A program made the position numbers and the translations under genes. This document shows, piece after piece, positions 1 to 5,529 of a DNA stretch of 5,529 bases. Numbering within the stretch: the stretch's first letter is position 1; every line of letters starts with the position of its first letter. The stretch comes from Thiomonas sp. Its GTDB lineage: Bacteria; Pseudomonadota; Gammaproteobacteria; Burkholderiales; Burkholderiaceae_C. The notes under the pieces were generated by a model. That model was not told the DNA's origin. It saw nothing but the letters and a program-made list of their open reading frames with translations, and ran no database searches. Where the stretch lies: contig DAIDHU010000041.1 of NCBI GenBank assembly GCA_027451915.1, positions 1-5,529 of the forward strand, read 5' to 3'.

Positions 1-930
1 GGCCTGCTCGCGGGTGGCGATCGCCGCCAGCGCGACCGAGGCGACCCGCGCGGTGAGTGAGTCGGCGCGCGAGGTCAGCACGATGGGCACGCGCGCTCCC
101 AGCACCAGCCCGGCGCACTCGCCGCCGCCGACGTAGACAAAGCTCTTGTAGAGCATGTTGCCCGCGTTGAGATCGGGCACGACCATGAGATCGAAATCCC
201 CGGCGTGCCCGGATTCGATGTGCTTGGTGCGCGCCGCCTGGGCGGAAAAGGCATTGTCGAATCCCAGCGGGCCTTCGATGCCGGCGTCGCCCCAGCGCCC
301 CTCGCGCCCCAGGCGCACGAGTTCCTGCGCGTCCACGGTCGCCGCGATCGCCGGGTTCACCGTTTCCACCGCGGCCACGACGGCGGCGGAGGGATGCTGC
401 ACCCCGATGCGCCGCAGCAGGTCCAGCGCGTTGCCGACGATGTCGAGCTTGGATTTCAGGTCGGGGGCGATGTTCACCACGCAATCGGCCAGGGCCAGCA
501 GCTTGTGGTAGCGAGGCAGGTCGAACACGAAGGCGTGGCTGATGCGCGTGCTCGAGCGCAGGCCCCTGTCCCGGTGCACCACCGCGGACATCAGCTCGTC
601 GGTGTGCAGCGAGCCCTTCATCAGCGCGCGCAGGGTGCCGTCGCGCGCCAGCTCGACCGCGCGTGCCGCGGCAGCGGCCGCGGCGGCCTCGGTATCCACG
701 ATCTCGAAGTCCTGCGCGCGCACGCCGGCCTGCTCGGCGGCGGCCTCGATGAGGCGCCGGTTGCCCACCAGCAGAGGCTGGGCGACCCCCTGTTCGACAA
801 TGCGCCGCGCTGCCTGCAAGGCCAGCGCGTCGCAAGGGTGCACCAGCCCGATGCGCGCCGGCTCCCGCGAAGCGATGAGCCGCGCGCGCTCGATCAGCTG
901 CTGCAGGCGCGGGAACTCCGGCGACTTCAC
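1..930 (-). CDS. pta: Phosphate acetyltransferase (short Pta/Ptb type), 3' end cut by window edge
   Basis: This cytoplasmic enzyme transfers the acetyl group of acetyl phosphate to CoA, giving acetyl-CoA and phosphate, so it takes up the product of the neighbouring Xsc. The reading frame is open for 310 codons and runs off the left edge. Short Pta proteins are around 310-330 residues, so only a short tail is probably missing. The whole visible length fits one PTA/PTB domain. Conserved-looking segments are the MKGSLHTDELM stretch (about 104-114), the VNIAPDLKSK stretch (about 152-161), and the C-terminal VPDLNAGNMLYKSFVYVGGG block (251-270) followed by ECAGLVLGARVPIV. The GTG start is chosen because it overlaps the xsc stop as GTGA, has AAGGA six bases upstream, and the next in-frame ATG is about 100 codons in. 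There is no MaoC-like N-terminal domain of the kind found in bifunctional enoyl-CoA hydratase/Pta proteins. A run of eight alanines (82-89) looks like surface low complexity. A phosphate butyryltransferase is the alternative; pairing with xsc favours Pta. Confidence 0.9.
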   Translation of the reverse strand, partial: MKSPEFPRLQQLIERARLIASREPARIGLVHPCDALALQAARRIVEQGVAQPLLVGNRRLIEAAAEQAGVRAQDFEIVDTEAAAAAAAARAVELARDGTLRALMKGSLHTDELMSAVVHRDRGLRSSTRISHAFVFDLPRYHKLLALADCVVNIAPDLKSKLDIVGNALDLLRRIGVQHPSAAVVAAVETVNPAIAATVDAQELVRLGREGRWGDAGIEGPLGFDNAFSAQAARTKHIESGHAGDFDLMVVPDLNAGNMLYKSFVYVGGGECAGLVLGARVPIVLTSRADSLTARVASVALAAIATREQA

Positions 931-2747
931 ACGTAGTCCTTGTACTTGTCGAGCAGGCGCACGGGCTTGCTCAGGGCGTCGCGCCGGAAGGGGTCGCCCA
1001 GTTCGCGGGTGCACATGATCTCGATCACGCAGGTCTTGCGCTGGTTCATCTGCATGTCCACCGCCCGCTTCAGGGCAGCGCCCACGTCCTCGATGCGGTC
1101 GACCACGATGGCCTCCGAGCCCATCGCGCGCGCGATGCCGGCGAAGCTCTGGCTTTCCAGCTCGCCCGCCACGAAGCGGCGGTTGTAGAAGTCCACCTGG
1201 TTCTTCTTCTCCGCGCCCCATTGCCGGTTGTGGAACACCACCGCGGTGACCGGGATGTCGTGGCGCACGCAGGTCATGATTTCCACCATGCTCATGCCCC
1301 AGGCCCCGTCGCCCGCATAGGCGATGGCCGGGCGATCCGGCGCCGCCAGCTTGGCGCCGATGATGGTCGGCAGCGCGTAGCCGCAGTTGCCGAAGCTCAT
1401 GGGCGCGAAAAAGCTGCGGGGCTCCTCGAAGCGCAGGTAGCTGTTGGCCACCGAGTTGATATTGCCGATGTCGGTGGACACCATGGCGCGCGCCGGCATG
1501 GCCTTTTCAAGCTCCCGAAGCACCTGGCGCGGATGCAGGTATTCACCGCCGCTGAAGGGCTTTTCCTGCCGGGCCTCCTCGATCATGTCCAGGCTGTAGG
1601 CGTCGCGCTCGTGGGTCCAGCCGTCGAGTTCCTTCTCCCAGGCGGCCTTCTCGGTGCGGATGGTTTCGGCGCGCTGAGCCTTGCTGGCGTCGCAGGCCAG
1701 GCTGCGGCCCTGCAGGCGCTGGGTGATGGCCCTGGCGGCGGCCTTGGCGTCGCCGCAAATGCCCACGGTGATTTTTTTCACCAGGCCCAGGTTGGTGTGG
1801 TCGGCCTCGACCTGGATGATCTTGGCATTCTTCGGCCAATAGTCCATGCCATGCTGGGGCAAGGTGCCGAAGGGGCCCATGCGCGAGCCCAGCGCCACCA
1901 CCACGTCGGCCTGAGCGATGAGTTTCATGGCCGCCTTGGAACCCTGGTAGCCCAGCGGGCCCGCCCACAGCGGATGGCTGGCGGGGAAGGCGTCGTTGCG
2001 CAGGTAGCCGGTGACCACCGGCGCGCCCAGGCGTTCGGCCAGTTGCCGGCATTCCTCGACCGCGTCGCCCATGACCACGCCACCGCCCGCCAGGATCACC
2101 GGGAAGCTGGCCTGGGCCAGCAGTTCGGCCGCGTCGTTCAGGCTCTGCTCGCCGCCGGCGCCACGCTCCACGCGGATCGGGCGCGGGATTTCGCACTGGA
2201 TTTCGCCATAGAAATAGTCGCGCGGAATGTTCAGCTGGGTCGGGCCCATTTCGCTCATCGCCCGATCGAAGCAGCGGGCGGTGAATTCCGCCATGCGCTT
2301 GGGGTTCACCACGTGAGCCTGGTACCGGGTGAACTCCTGGAACATGGGCAACTGGTTGGCTTCCTGGAATCCGCCCAGGCCGATGCCCATGGTGCCGGTC
2401 TCGGGCGTGACGATCACCACCGGGCTGTGCGCCCAGTAGGCGGCGGCGATGGCGGTCACGCAGTTGCTGATGCCCGGGCCGTTCTGGCCGATCACCACGC
2501 CGTGGCGTCCGCTGACGCGGGCATAGCCGTCGGCCATGTGCGCGGCGCCCTGCTCGTGCACCACGGGGATCAGCCGGATGCCGGCCGGGGCGAAGATGTC
2601 CATCGCATCCATGAAGGCCGAGCCCATGATGCCGAAGATGTCCGTCACTCCGTTGGCGACCAGGGTTTCGACAAAGGCTTCGGAGGGGGTCATCTTTTGC
2701 ACGCCGGTGACGACTTTGCGGGTGTCGGCGGGAGGGGTCTGGCTCAT
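927..2747 (-). CDS. xsc: Sulfoacetaldehyde acetyltransferase (Xsc), thiamine-diphosphate enzyme
   Basis: Xsc (EC 2.3.3.15) converts 2-sulfoacetaldehyde plus phosphate into acetyl phosphate and sulfite in the cytoplasm. This is the carbon-sulfur bond cleavage at which taurine, isethionate and sulfoacetate degradation meet. The 606-residue product has the three-domain layout of ThDP enzymes: N-terminal pyrimidine-binding domain (about 20-185) with the cofactor-activating glutamate expected at E65 in VVHEQGAAHMADGYAR, a central domain (about 203-345), and a C-terminal pyrophosphate-binding domain (about 405-580) with the Mg/ThDP motif GDG (479-481) ending at N507. IMGSAFMDAMDIF, YWAHSPVVIVTPETGTMG and FHNRQWGAEKKNQVDFYNRRF-like segments are what I recognise as Xsc rather than acetolactate synthase. 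The ATG at 2747 is preferred because GGAGA lies nine bases upstream and the N-terminus leads shortly into the typical KMTPSEAFVETL segment. An ATG 20 codons earlier lacks a good ribosome site and adds a non-homologous-looking leader. Transcription probably starts near 2818. The stop overlaps the pta start. Confidence 0.96.
   Translation of the reverse strand: MSQTPPADTRKVVTGVQKMTPSEAFVETLVANGVTDIFGIMGSAFMDAMDIFAPAGIRLIPVVHEQGAAHMADGYARVSGRHGVVIGQNGPGISNCVTAIAAAYWAHSPVVIVTPETGTMGIGLGGFQEANQLPMFQEFTRYQAHVVNPKRMAEFTARCFDRAMSEMGPTQLNIPRDYFYGEIQCEIPRPIRVERGAGGEQSLNDAAELLAQASFPVILAGGGVVMGDAVEECRQLAERLGAPVVTGYLRNDAFPASHPLWAGPLGYQGSKAAMKLIAQADVVVALGSRMGPFGTLPQHGMDYWPKNAKIIQVEADHTNLGLVKKITVGICGDAKAAARAITQRLQGRSLACDASKAQRAETIRTEKAAWEKELDGWTHERDAYSLDMIEEARQEKPFSGGEYLHPRQVLRELEKAMPARAMVSTDIGNINSVANSYLRFEEPRSFFAPMSFGNCGYALPTIIGAKLAAPDRPAIAYAGDGAWGMSMVEIMTCVRHDIPVTAVVFHNRQWGAEKKNQVDFYNRRFVAGELESQSFAGIARAMGSEAIVVDRIEDVGAALKRAVDMQMNQRKTCVIEIMCTRELGDPFRRDALSKPVRLLDKYKDYV
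937..941 (-). promoter_or_regulatory. Ribosome binding site for pta, inside the 3' end of xsc
   Basis: On the minus strand AAGGA is followed by six bases and then GTG (930-928). The site lies in the last codons of xsc and decides the GTG start of pta. With the GTGA start/stop overlap, it points to translational coupling, so that Xsc and Pta are made together. Confidence 0.7.
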
Positions 2748-2756
2748 GGCGGGAAG

Positions 2757-2761
2757 TCTCC
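2757..2761 (-). promoter_or_regulatory. Ribosome binding site for xsc
   Basis: On the minus strand GGAGA is followed by a nine-base spacer and the ATG at 2747-2745. It supports this start over the upstream in-frame ATG at 2807, which has no comparable purine-rich sequence at the right distance. Confidence 0.75.
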
Positions 2762-2824
2762 GGTGGGAACAGGAAGCAGGGAAATCGCAAAAAACGGGAC
2801 GCTGCATTCCATTGAGATGGGCGA

Positions 2825-2853
2825 ACTATAGGATCGGCCACTGCCTGCGTCAA
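2825..2853 (-). promoter_or_regulatory. Sigma70-type promoter of the xsc-pta operon
   Basis: Read on the minus strand, TTGACG (2853-2848) and TATAGT (2830-2825) are separated by exactly 17 bases. Each hexamer matches the sigma70 consensus at five of six positions. Transcription would begin near 2818 and give an untranslated leader of roughly 70 bases before the xsc ATG. The region is clearly more AT-rich than the surrounding genes. A 17-bp palindromic element lies a few bases upstream of the -35 box, where a regulator could contact RNA polymerase. The transcription start is predicted, not observed. Confidence 0.7.
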
Positions 2854-2881
2854 CAGAGAATTCCGGATTCCGGTATATGAT
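2850..2881 (+). promoter_or_regulatory. Weak candidate promoter of the iclR-cobS-cobT genes
   Basis: TATATGAT (2874-2881) is the only good -10-like sequence in front of the regulator gene. It contains TATATG and, two bases on, TATGAT (five of six consensus positions). The best -35 is TCAACA (2850-2855), a four-of-six match, 18 bases from TATATG. This -35 shares bases with the opposite-strand xsc -35 box, so the two promoters would overlap back to back. The palindrome at 2860-2876 falls in the spacer and touches the -10, which would allow autorepression. The weak -35 keeps confidence low. Confidence 0.35.
2860..2876. promoter_or_regulatory. 17-bp near-palindrome, candidate operator for the IclR-family regulator
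   Basis: ATTCCGGATTCCGGTAT pairs with its own reverse complement at seven of eight arm positions around a central T at 2868. It is also a tandem heptamer, ATTCCGG twice (2860-2873). The site begins seven bases upstream of the xsc -35 box, with its centre about 50 bases upstream of the predicted xsc start, and it sits in the spacer of the candidate opposite promoter. IclR-family proteins commonly bind palindromes of about this length between divergent genes. Assigning this one to the neighbouring regulator is inference. Confidence 0.5.
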
Positions 2882-2882
2882 G

Positions 2883-2897
2883 TTTCAAAAATCGAAA
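2883..2897. repeat. 15-bp inverted repeat TTTC-N7-GAAA, possible second operator half
   Basis: TTTC (2883-2886) and GAAA (2894-2897) form a perfect four-base inverted repeat around a seven-base A/T-rich spacer centred at 2890. That is 22 bases, about two helical turns, from the centre of the stronger palindrome. The two would lie on the same face of the DNA, as expected for a tetrameric IclR-type protein. Short A/T-rich repeats like this can arise by chance, and the sequence does not closely resemble the first palindrome. Confidence 0.25.
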
Positions 2898-2929
2898 TCT
2901 CAACCCCCGCCCCACGAGATGCAAGGCCC

Positions 2930-3751
2930 ATGAAAACCCTTGAAATCCCGCCCCCCCTGCAAGGCGCGGGCGGCGGCGCCGACACCCCCCTGACCAGGCT
3001 GTTCGGGCTGCTGGAGGCGGTGGCCGAGCGCGATCAGCCGTTCACCCTGCAGTCGATGGCCGCGGAGCTGGGGCTGCCCAAGCCCACCGTGCACCGGCTG
3101 CTGGCCCAACTCGAGCAGGCCGCCCTGCTGCAGCGCCAGGGCGACGCGCGGCATTACGCCGCCGGGCTGCGCCTGCGCCGGCTGGCCGAGAAGCTCATGC
3201 TCAACGACAGCTTCAACGGGGCGCGCCGCATGGTGCTGCGCTCGGTGGTGCAGGAGCTCGGCGAGAGCTGCAACATCACCGCGCTGGCGGGCAGCGAGGT
3301 CGTGTACCTGGATCGGGTCGAGACCGCTGCCCCGCTGCGCTTCTATCTGCATCCGGGCTCGAGGGTTCCCGTGCATTGCTCGGCCAGCGGCAAGTTGATG
3401 CTGGCGCAGATGAAGCCCGCGCAGCGCAGGCGCCTCCTGGGTCATGTGCCGCTGGACGCCTACACCGGCGCCACGATCACCGATCCGGGCGCCCTCGAGC
3501 AGGAGCTCGAGCAGGTGCGCGAGCAGGGCTACGCACTGGACCGGGAGGAATTCCTGCCCGGACTGTTGTGCGTGGCCGTGAGCGTGCCGGCCGAGCCCGG
3601 GCGCCTTTCCAACCTGTGCGTGGCGGTGCAGGCGCCGGTGATGCGCCTGAGCCCCGAGCGCGCGCCCCAGGTGCTGCCGGCGCTGCGCCGCGCGGCCGAG
3701 GCGCTGGCGCGCATCGAGTCCGATGCCATGCCACGCGCGCAACGAGCCTGA
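2930..3751 (+). CDS. IclR-family transcriptional regulator, likely regulator of xsc-pta
   Basis: The 273-residue product has the full IclR architecture. A winged helix-turn-helix covers about residues 21-80, with the helix-turn-helix in FTLQSMAAELGLPKPTVHRL and a wing ending near HYAAGLRL. An effector-binding domain follows (about 95-263), containing the family-typical VPVHCSASGKLMLA and GYALDREEFLPGLLCVAVSV segments. The length is normal for the family. Its gene is transcribed away from xsc across an intergenic region with a strong xsc promoter and palindromes, the usual arrangement for a local regulator. A precedent is SauR, the IclR-type regulator of sulfoacetate catabolism in Cupriavidus necator. 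Taurine clusters more often carry GntR-type TauR, so the effector here could be sulfoacetaldehyde, isethionate, sulfoacetate or something else; sequence does not tell. The ribosome site is ambiguous: AAGG lies only three bases before the ATG and GAG nine to eleven bases before it. The N-terminus has a flexible Pro/Gly-rich stretch (7-19). Confidence 0.9.
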   Translation: MKTLEIPPPLQGAGGGADTPLTRLFGLLEAVAERDQPFTLQSMAAELGLPKPTVHRLLAQLEQAALLQRQGDARHYAAGLRLRRLAEKLMLNDSFNGARRMVLRSVVQELGESCNITALAGSEVVYLDRVETAAPLRFYLHPGSRVPVHCSASGKLMLAQMKPAQRRRLLGHVPLDAYTGATITDPGALEQELEQVREQGYALDREEFLPGLLCVAVSVPAEPGRLSNLCVAVQAPVMRLSPERAPQVLPALRRAAEALARIESDAMPRAQRA

Positions 3752-3777
3752 ACACTCCAGACCCATCCCGATCCGCC

Positions 3778-4752
3778 ATGACCGACCTCAACGACCTTCG
3801 GCCCGAGCGCATGCTCGGAGTGCGCGAAACCTTCGGCATCGACTCCGACCTCCAGGTGCCGGCCTTCGCCGAGCGTGACGACCATGTCCCCGAGGTGGAC
3901 GAGGCCTATCGCTTCCATCCCGACGTGACCCTGGCGCTGCTGGCCGGATTCCGGCGCAACCGGCGCGTGCTGGTGCAGGGACTGCACGGCACGGGGAAGT
4001 CCACCCACATCGAGCAGGTCGCCGCGCGCCTGAACTGGCCCTGCGTGCGGGTGAACCTGGATGCGCACATCAGCCGCCTGGATCTCGTGGGCAAGGACGC
4101 GGTGGTGCTGCGAGACGGCGCGCAGGTCACCGAATTCCAGGAAGGCATCGTGCCCTGGGCGCTGCAGCGTCCGGTGGCGCTGGTGTTCGACGAGTACGAC
4201 GCGGGGCGGCCGGACGTGATGTTCGTCATCCAGCGCATCCTGGAGCGCGACGGCAAGTTCACGCTCACCGACCAGAACCGCGTGCTCAGCCCGCATCCGC
4301 ACTTTCGCCTGTTCGCCACCGCCAACACCGTCGGGCTGGGCAATCTCAATGGCATGTACCAGGGCGTGCAACGCCTGAACCACGCGCAGATGGACCGCTG
4401 GGACATCGTCGCCTCCCTCAACTACCTGCCGGCTCCCGAGGAAATCGCCATCGTGCTGGCGCGGGTGCCCGGCAAGGACACGCCGGCGGGGCGCGAGCTG
4501 GTGGCGCGCATGGTCGCGGTGGCCGAGCTCACGCGCCGGGGCTTCGCGGCCGGGGACGTGTCCACGCTGATGTCCCCGCGCACCGTCATCACCTGGGCCG
4601 AGAACTGCGAGATCTTCCGCGATCCGGCGCTGGCATTCCGGCTGTCTTTTCTCAACAAGTGCGACGAGGCCGAGCGGGCGCTGGTGGCGGAGTACTACCA
4701 GCGCTGTTTCGGCGAGGAACTCGACGCCGGGACGGCCGCCGCCGCGGCCTGA
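3778..4752 (+). CDS. cobS: CobS-like AAA+ ATPase (aerobic cobaltochelatase ATPase subunit family)
   Basis: The 324-residue product is close in length and sequence to CobS of the aerobic cobalamin pathway (about 330 residues). CobS and CobT form an ATP-driven complex that, with CobN, inserts cobalt into hydrogenobyrinic acid a,c-diamide. Visible are the CobS-like N-terminus with FGIDSDLQVPAF (19-30), Walker A GLHGTGKS (68-75), Walker B ALVFDEYD (134-141), sensor-1 FATANT (179-184), a likely arginine finger in QMDRW (R207), and the conserved MSPRTVITWAEN (265-276) and FLNKCDEAERALVAEYYQR (291-309). All nucleotide-handling motifs look intact. The ATG at 3778 gives the family-typical N-terminus; the frame is open further upstream but that part lies inside the regulator gene. 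No clear ribosome site precedes it, so translation may depend on readthrough from the regulator gene 26 bases upstream. The C-terminus ends in an alanine run. No CobN is seen nearby, so a non-cobalt role as a MoxR-like AAA+ partner of a VWA protein is possible. Confidence 0.9.
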   Translation: MTDLNDLRPERMLGVRETFGIDSDLQVPAFAERDDHVPEVDEAYRFHPDVTLALLAGFRRNRRVLVQGLHGTGKSTHIEQVAARLNWPCVRVNLDAHISRLDLVGKDAVVLRDGAQVTEFQEGIVPWALQRPVALVFDEYDAGRPDVMFVIQRILERDGKFTLTDQNRVLSPHPHFRLFATANTVGLGNLNGMYQGVQRLNHAQMDRWDIVASLNYLPAPEEIAIVLARVPGKDTPAGRELVARMVAVAELTRRGFAAGDVSTLMSPRTVITWAENCEIFRDPALAFRLSFLNKCDEAERALVAEYYQRCFGEELDAGTAAAAA

Positions 4753-4769
4753 GTCCGGACCCCGCGAAC

Positions 4770-5529
4770 ATGGACGACGAACGCGCGCTGGCGCGCCAGC
4801 AGCGGCGCCTGGAGGAACTGTGCGGCGCGGCCCTGCGGGCCGTGTCGGGGCAGCCCCAGCTGCAATGGCGTGGTGGGCGCCTGTGGCGCGGAGCGCAGCG
4901 CCTGCCGCGTTTCGCCGCGCATCTCCACCCGGTGTTCGGGCAGGCGGACCTGGGTTCCCTGCGGGGCGCCGTCGACGGCCTGGCCTTGCGCGTGTCGCGC
5001 TCCGACGCCGAGCTGCACCGCCGGCTGCAGCCGGCCGACGGGGTCGAGCGCCTGGTGTTCGACATGCTGGAGCAGTTTCGCGTCGAGTCCCTGGCGCCGC
5101 AGGTGCAGCTGGGCCTGCGCCGCAATCTGGAGCACCGTTTCCGCGCCTGGTCCGACGAGTTCGTCGCCTCCGGGCTGACGGAAGGCAGCCTGGGCATCCT
5201 GTTGTTCGCGGTGGCCCAGGTGGCCCGCGCGCGCATCAACGGCGAGGAGCTTCCCGAACCCATCGCCGATCTCATCGAGGGCACGCGCTTCGGCATGGCC
5301 GAGGTGCTGGGGCCGGCCCTGCGCGAGCTCTCCAGGCTGCGCGCGGACCAGGCTGCCTATGCGCGCCTTGCGCTGGAGCTGGCCGCGCAGGTCGGCGAGC
5401 GGGCGCGCAAGGCGCGCGAACAGGCGGGCGCGGGCGAGCCGCCCGAGGACGGCGACGCGCAGCCAAGCCGCAACGGATTCGAGCTGCTGCTGGAGCCCGA
5501 TGGCGGCGACGGCGAGGCCTTGCCCGCGG
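4770..5529 (+). CDS. cobT: CobT-like protein (cobaltochelatase subunit family), N-terminal part, cut by window edge
   Basis: The frame is open from the ATG at 4770 to the window end, giving 253 codons with no stop. Its N-terminal half resembles CobT: residues 71-109 contain LALRVSRSDAELHRRLQP followed by VFDMLEQFRVESL, matching the family pattern of a short histidine-containing stretch and then a D-x-x-E-Q-x-R-x-E helix. From about residue 220 the sequence becomes rich in Gly, Glu and Asp, like the acidic linker that separates the CobT N-terminal domain from its C-terminal von Willebrand factor A domain. That VWA domain, with its metal-binding MIDAS motif, would lie beyond the window. Known CobT proteins are around 600 residues. 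The gene starts 17 bases after cobS with no terminator and no strong ribosome site. CobT with CobS forms the ring-shaped activating module of cobaltochelatase. The sequence is more divergent than CobS, which leaves room for another substrate. Confidence 0.82.
   Translation, partial: MDDERALARQQRRLEELCGAALRAVSGQPQLQWRGGRLWRGAQRLPRFAAHLHPVFGQADLGSLRGAVDGLALRVSRSDAELHRRLQPADGVERLVFDMLEQFRVESLAPQVQLGLRRNLEHRFRAWSDEFVASGLTEGSLGILLFAVAQVARARINGEELPEPIADLIEGTRFGMAEVLGPALRELSRLRADQAAYARLALELAAQVGERARKAREQAGAGEPPEDGDAQPSRNGFELLLEPDGGDGEALPA

Noticed and set aside
656..690. GCC/GCG-rich stretch in pta as a simple repeat or slippage site
   Set aside because: It encodes an alanine run in a helix-like region with mixed codons and no frame disruption; ordinary for a GC-rich genome.
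205..936. Plus-strand open frame of 243 codons opposite pta
   Set aside because: His/Gln/Arg-rich antisense shadow; the minus strand encodes a continuous Pta domain through the same region.
2748..2807. 20-residue N-terminal extension of Xsc from the ATG at 2807
   Set aside because: It begins only about 11 bases after the predicted transcription start, lacks a suitable ribosome site, and adds a sequence unlike the family. The ATG at 2747 has GGAGA upstream.
1221..2831. Long plus-strand open frame (536 codons) opposite xsc
   Set aside because: Its product is rich in Gly, Ala, His and Asp with no domain, as expected from the antisense of a GC-rich gene. The opposite strand encodes a complete, clearly recognisable Xsc.
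1543..2985. Minus-strand open frame of 480 codons in another frame of xsc
   Set aside because: The translation is Arg/Gly/Pro/His-rich, a frame-shifted shadow of xsc, and it crosses the divergent promoter region.
3376..3777. 134-residue N-terminal extension of the CobS-like protein
   Set aside because: The added part is an out-of-frame Ala/Arg/Gly-rich reading of the regulator gene. CobS family length and N-terminus match the ATG at 3778.
4753..4760. Eight-base palindrome GTCCGGAC between cobS and cobT, as a possible terminator
   Set aside because: It has no loop and no following T run, so it cannot act as an intrinsic terminator.
4652..5296. Minus-strand open frame of 214 codons opposite cobT
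   Set aside because: Ser/Arg-rich low-complexity translation. The plus strand has a CobT-like frame open from 4770 to the window end.

Overview
The window looks like a piece of a chromosome from a GC-rich proteobacterium. Dense coding, strong G/C bias at third codon positions, sigma70-type promoter elements and the gene families present fit a betaproteobacterium of the order Burkholderiales best. That placement is inferred from protein flavour and composition, since no taxonomic marker gene is present.

Layout: two operons diverge from a roughly 180-bp intergenic region (about 2748-2929). Leftward, on the minus strand, run xsc (sulfoacetaldehyde acetyltransferase, complete) and pta (short-type phosphate acetyltransferase, missing its last residues at the window edge). 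They overlap by 4 bases (GTGA). Rightward, on the plus strand, run an IclR-family regulator gene, a cobS-like AAA+ ATPase gene and a cobT-like gene cut by the right edge. The two gaps between them are 26 and 17 bases, and neither contains a terminator.

The left half is the last stage of C2-sulfonate catabolism. Xsc splits sulfoacetaldehyde (from taurine, isethionate or sulfoacetate) with phosphate into sulfite and acetyl phosphate, and Pta converts acetyl phosphate to acetyl-CoA. Genes that make sulfoacetaldehyde or deal with sulfite are not in the window. The IclR regulator is the obvious candidate to control xsc-pta. The intergenic region holds a near-consensus sigma70 promoter for xsc, a 17-bp near-palindrome immediately upstream of its -35 box, and a second weaker palindrome two helical turns further on.

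The right half holds CobS/CobT-like subunits related to the ATPase module of aerobic cobaltochelatase. The large chelatase subunit CobN is not seen here. The apparent co-transcription of this module with a sulfonate-type regulator is the least expected feature of the window. No RNA genes, mobile elements, CRISPR arrays or convincing terminators were found.
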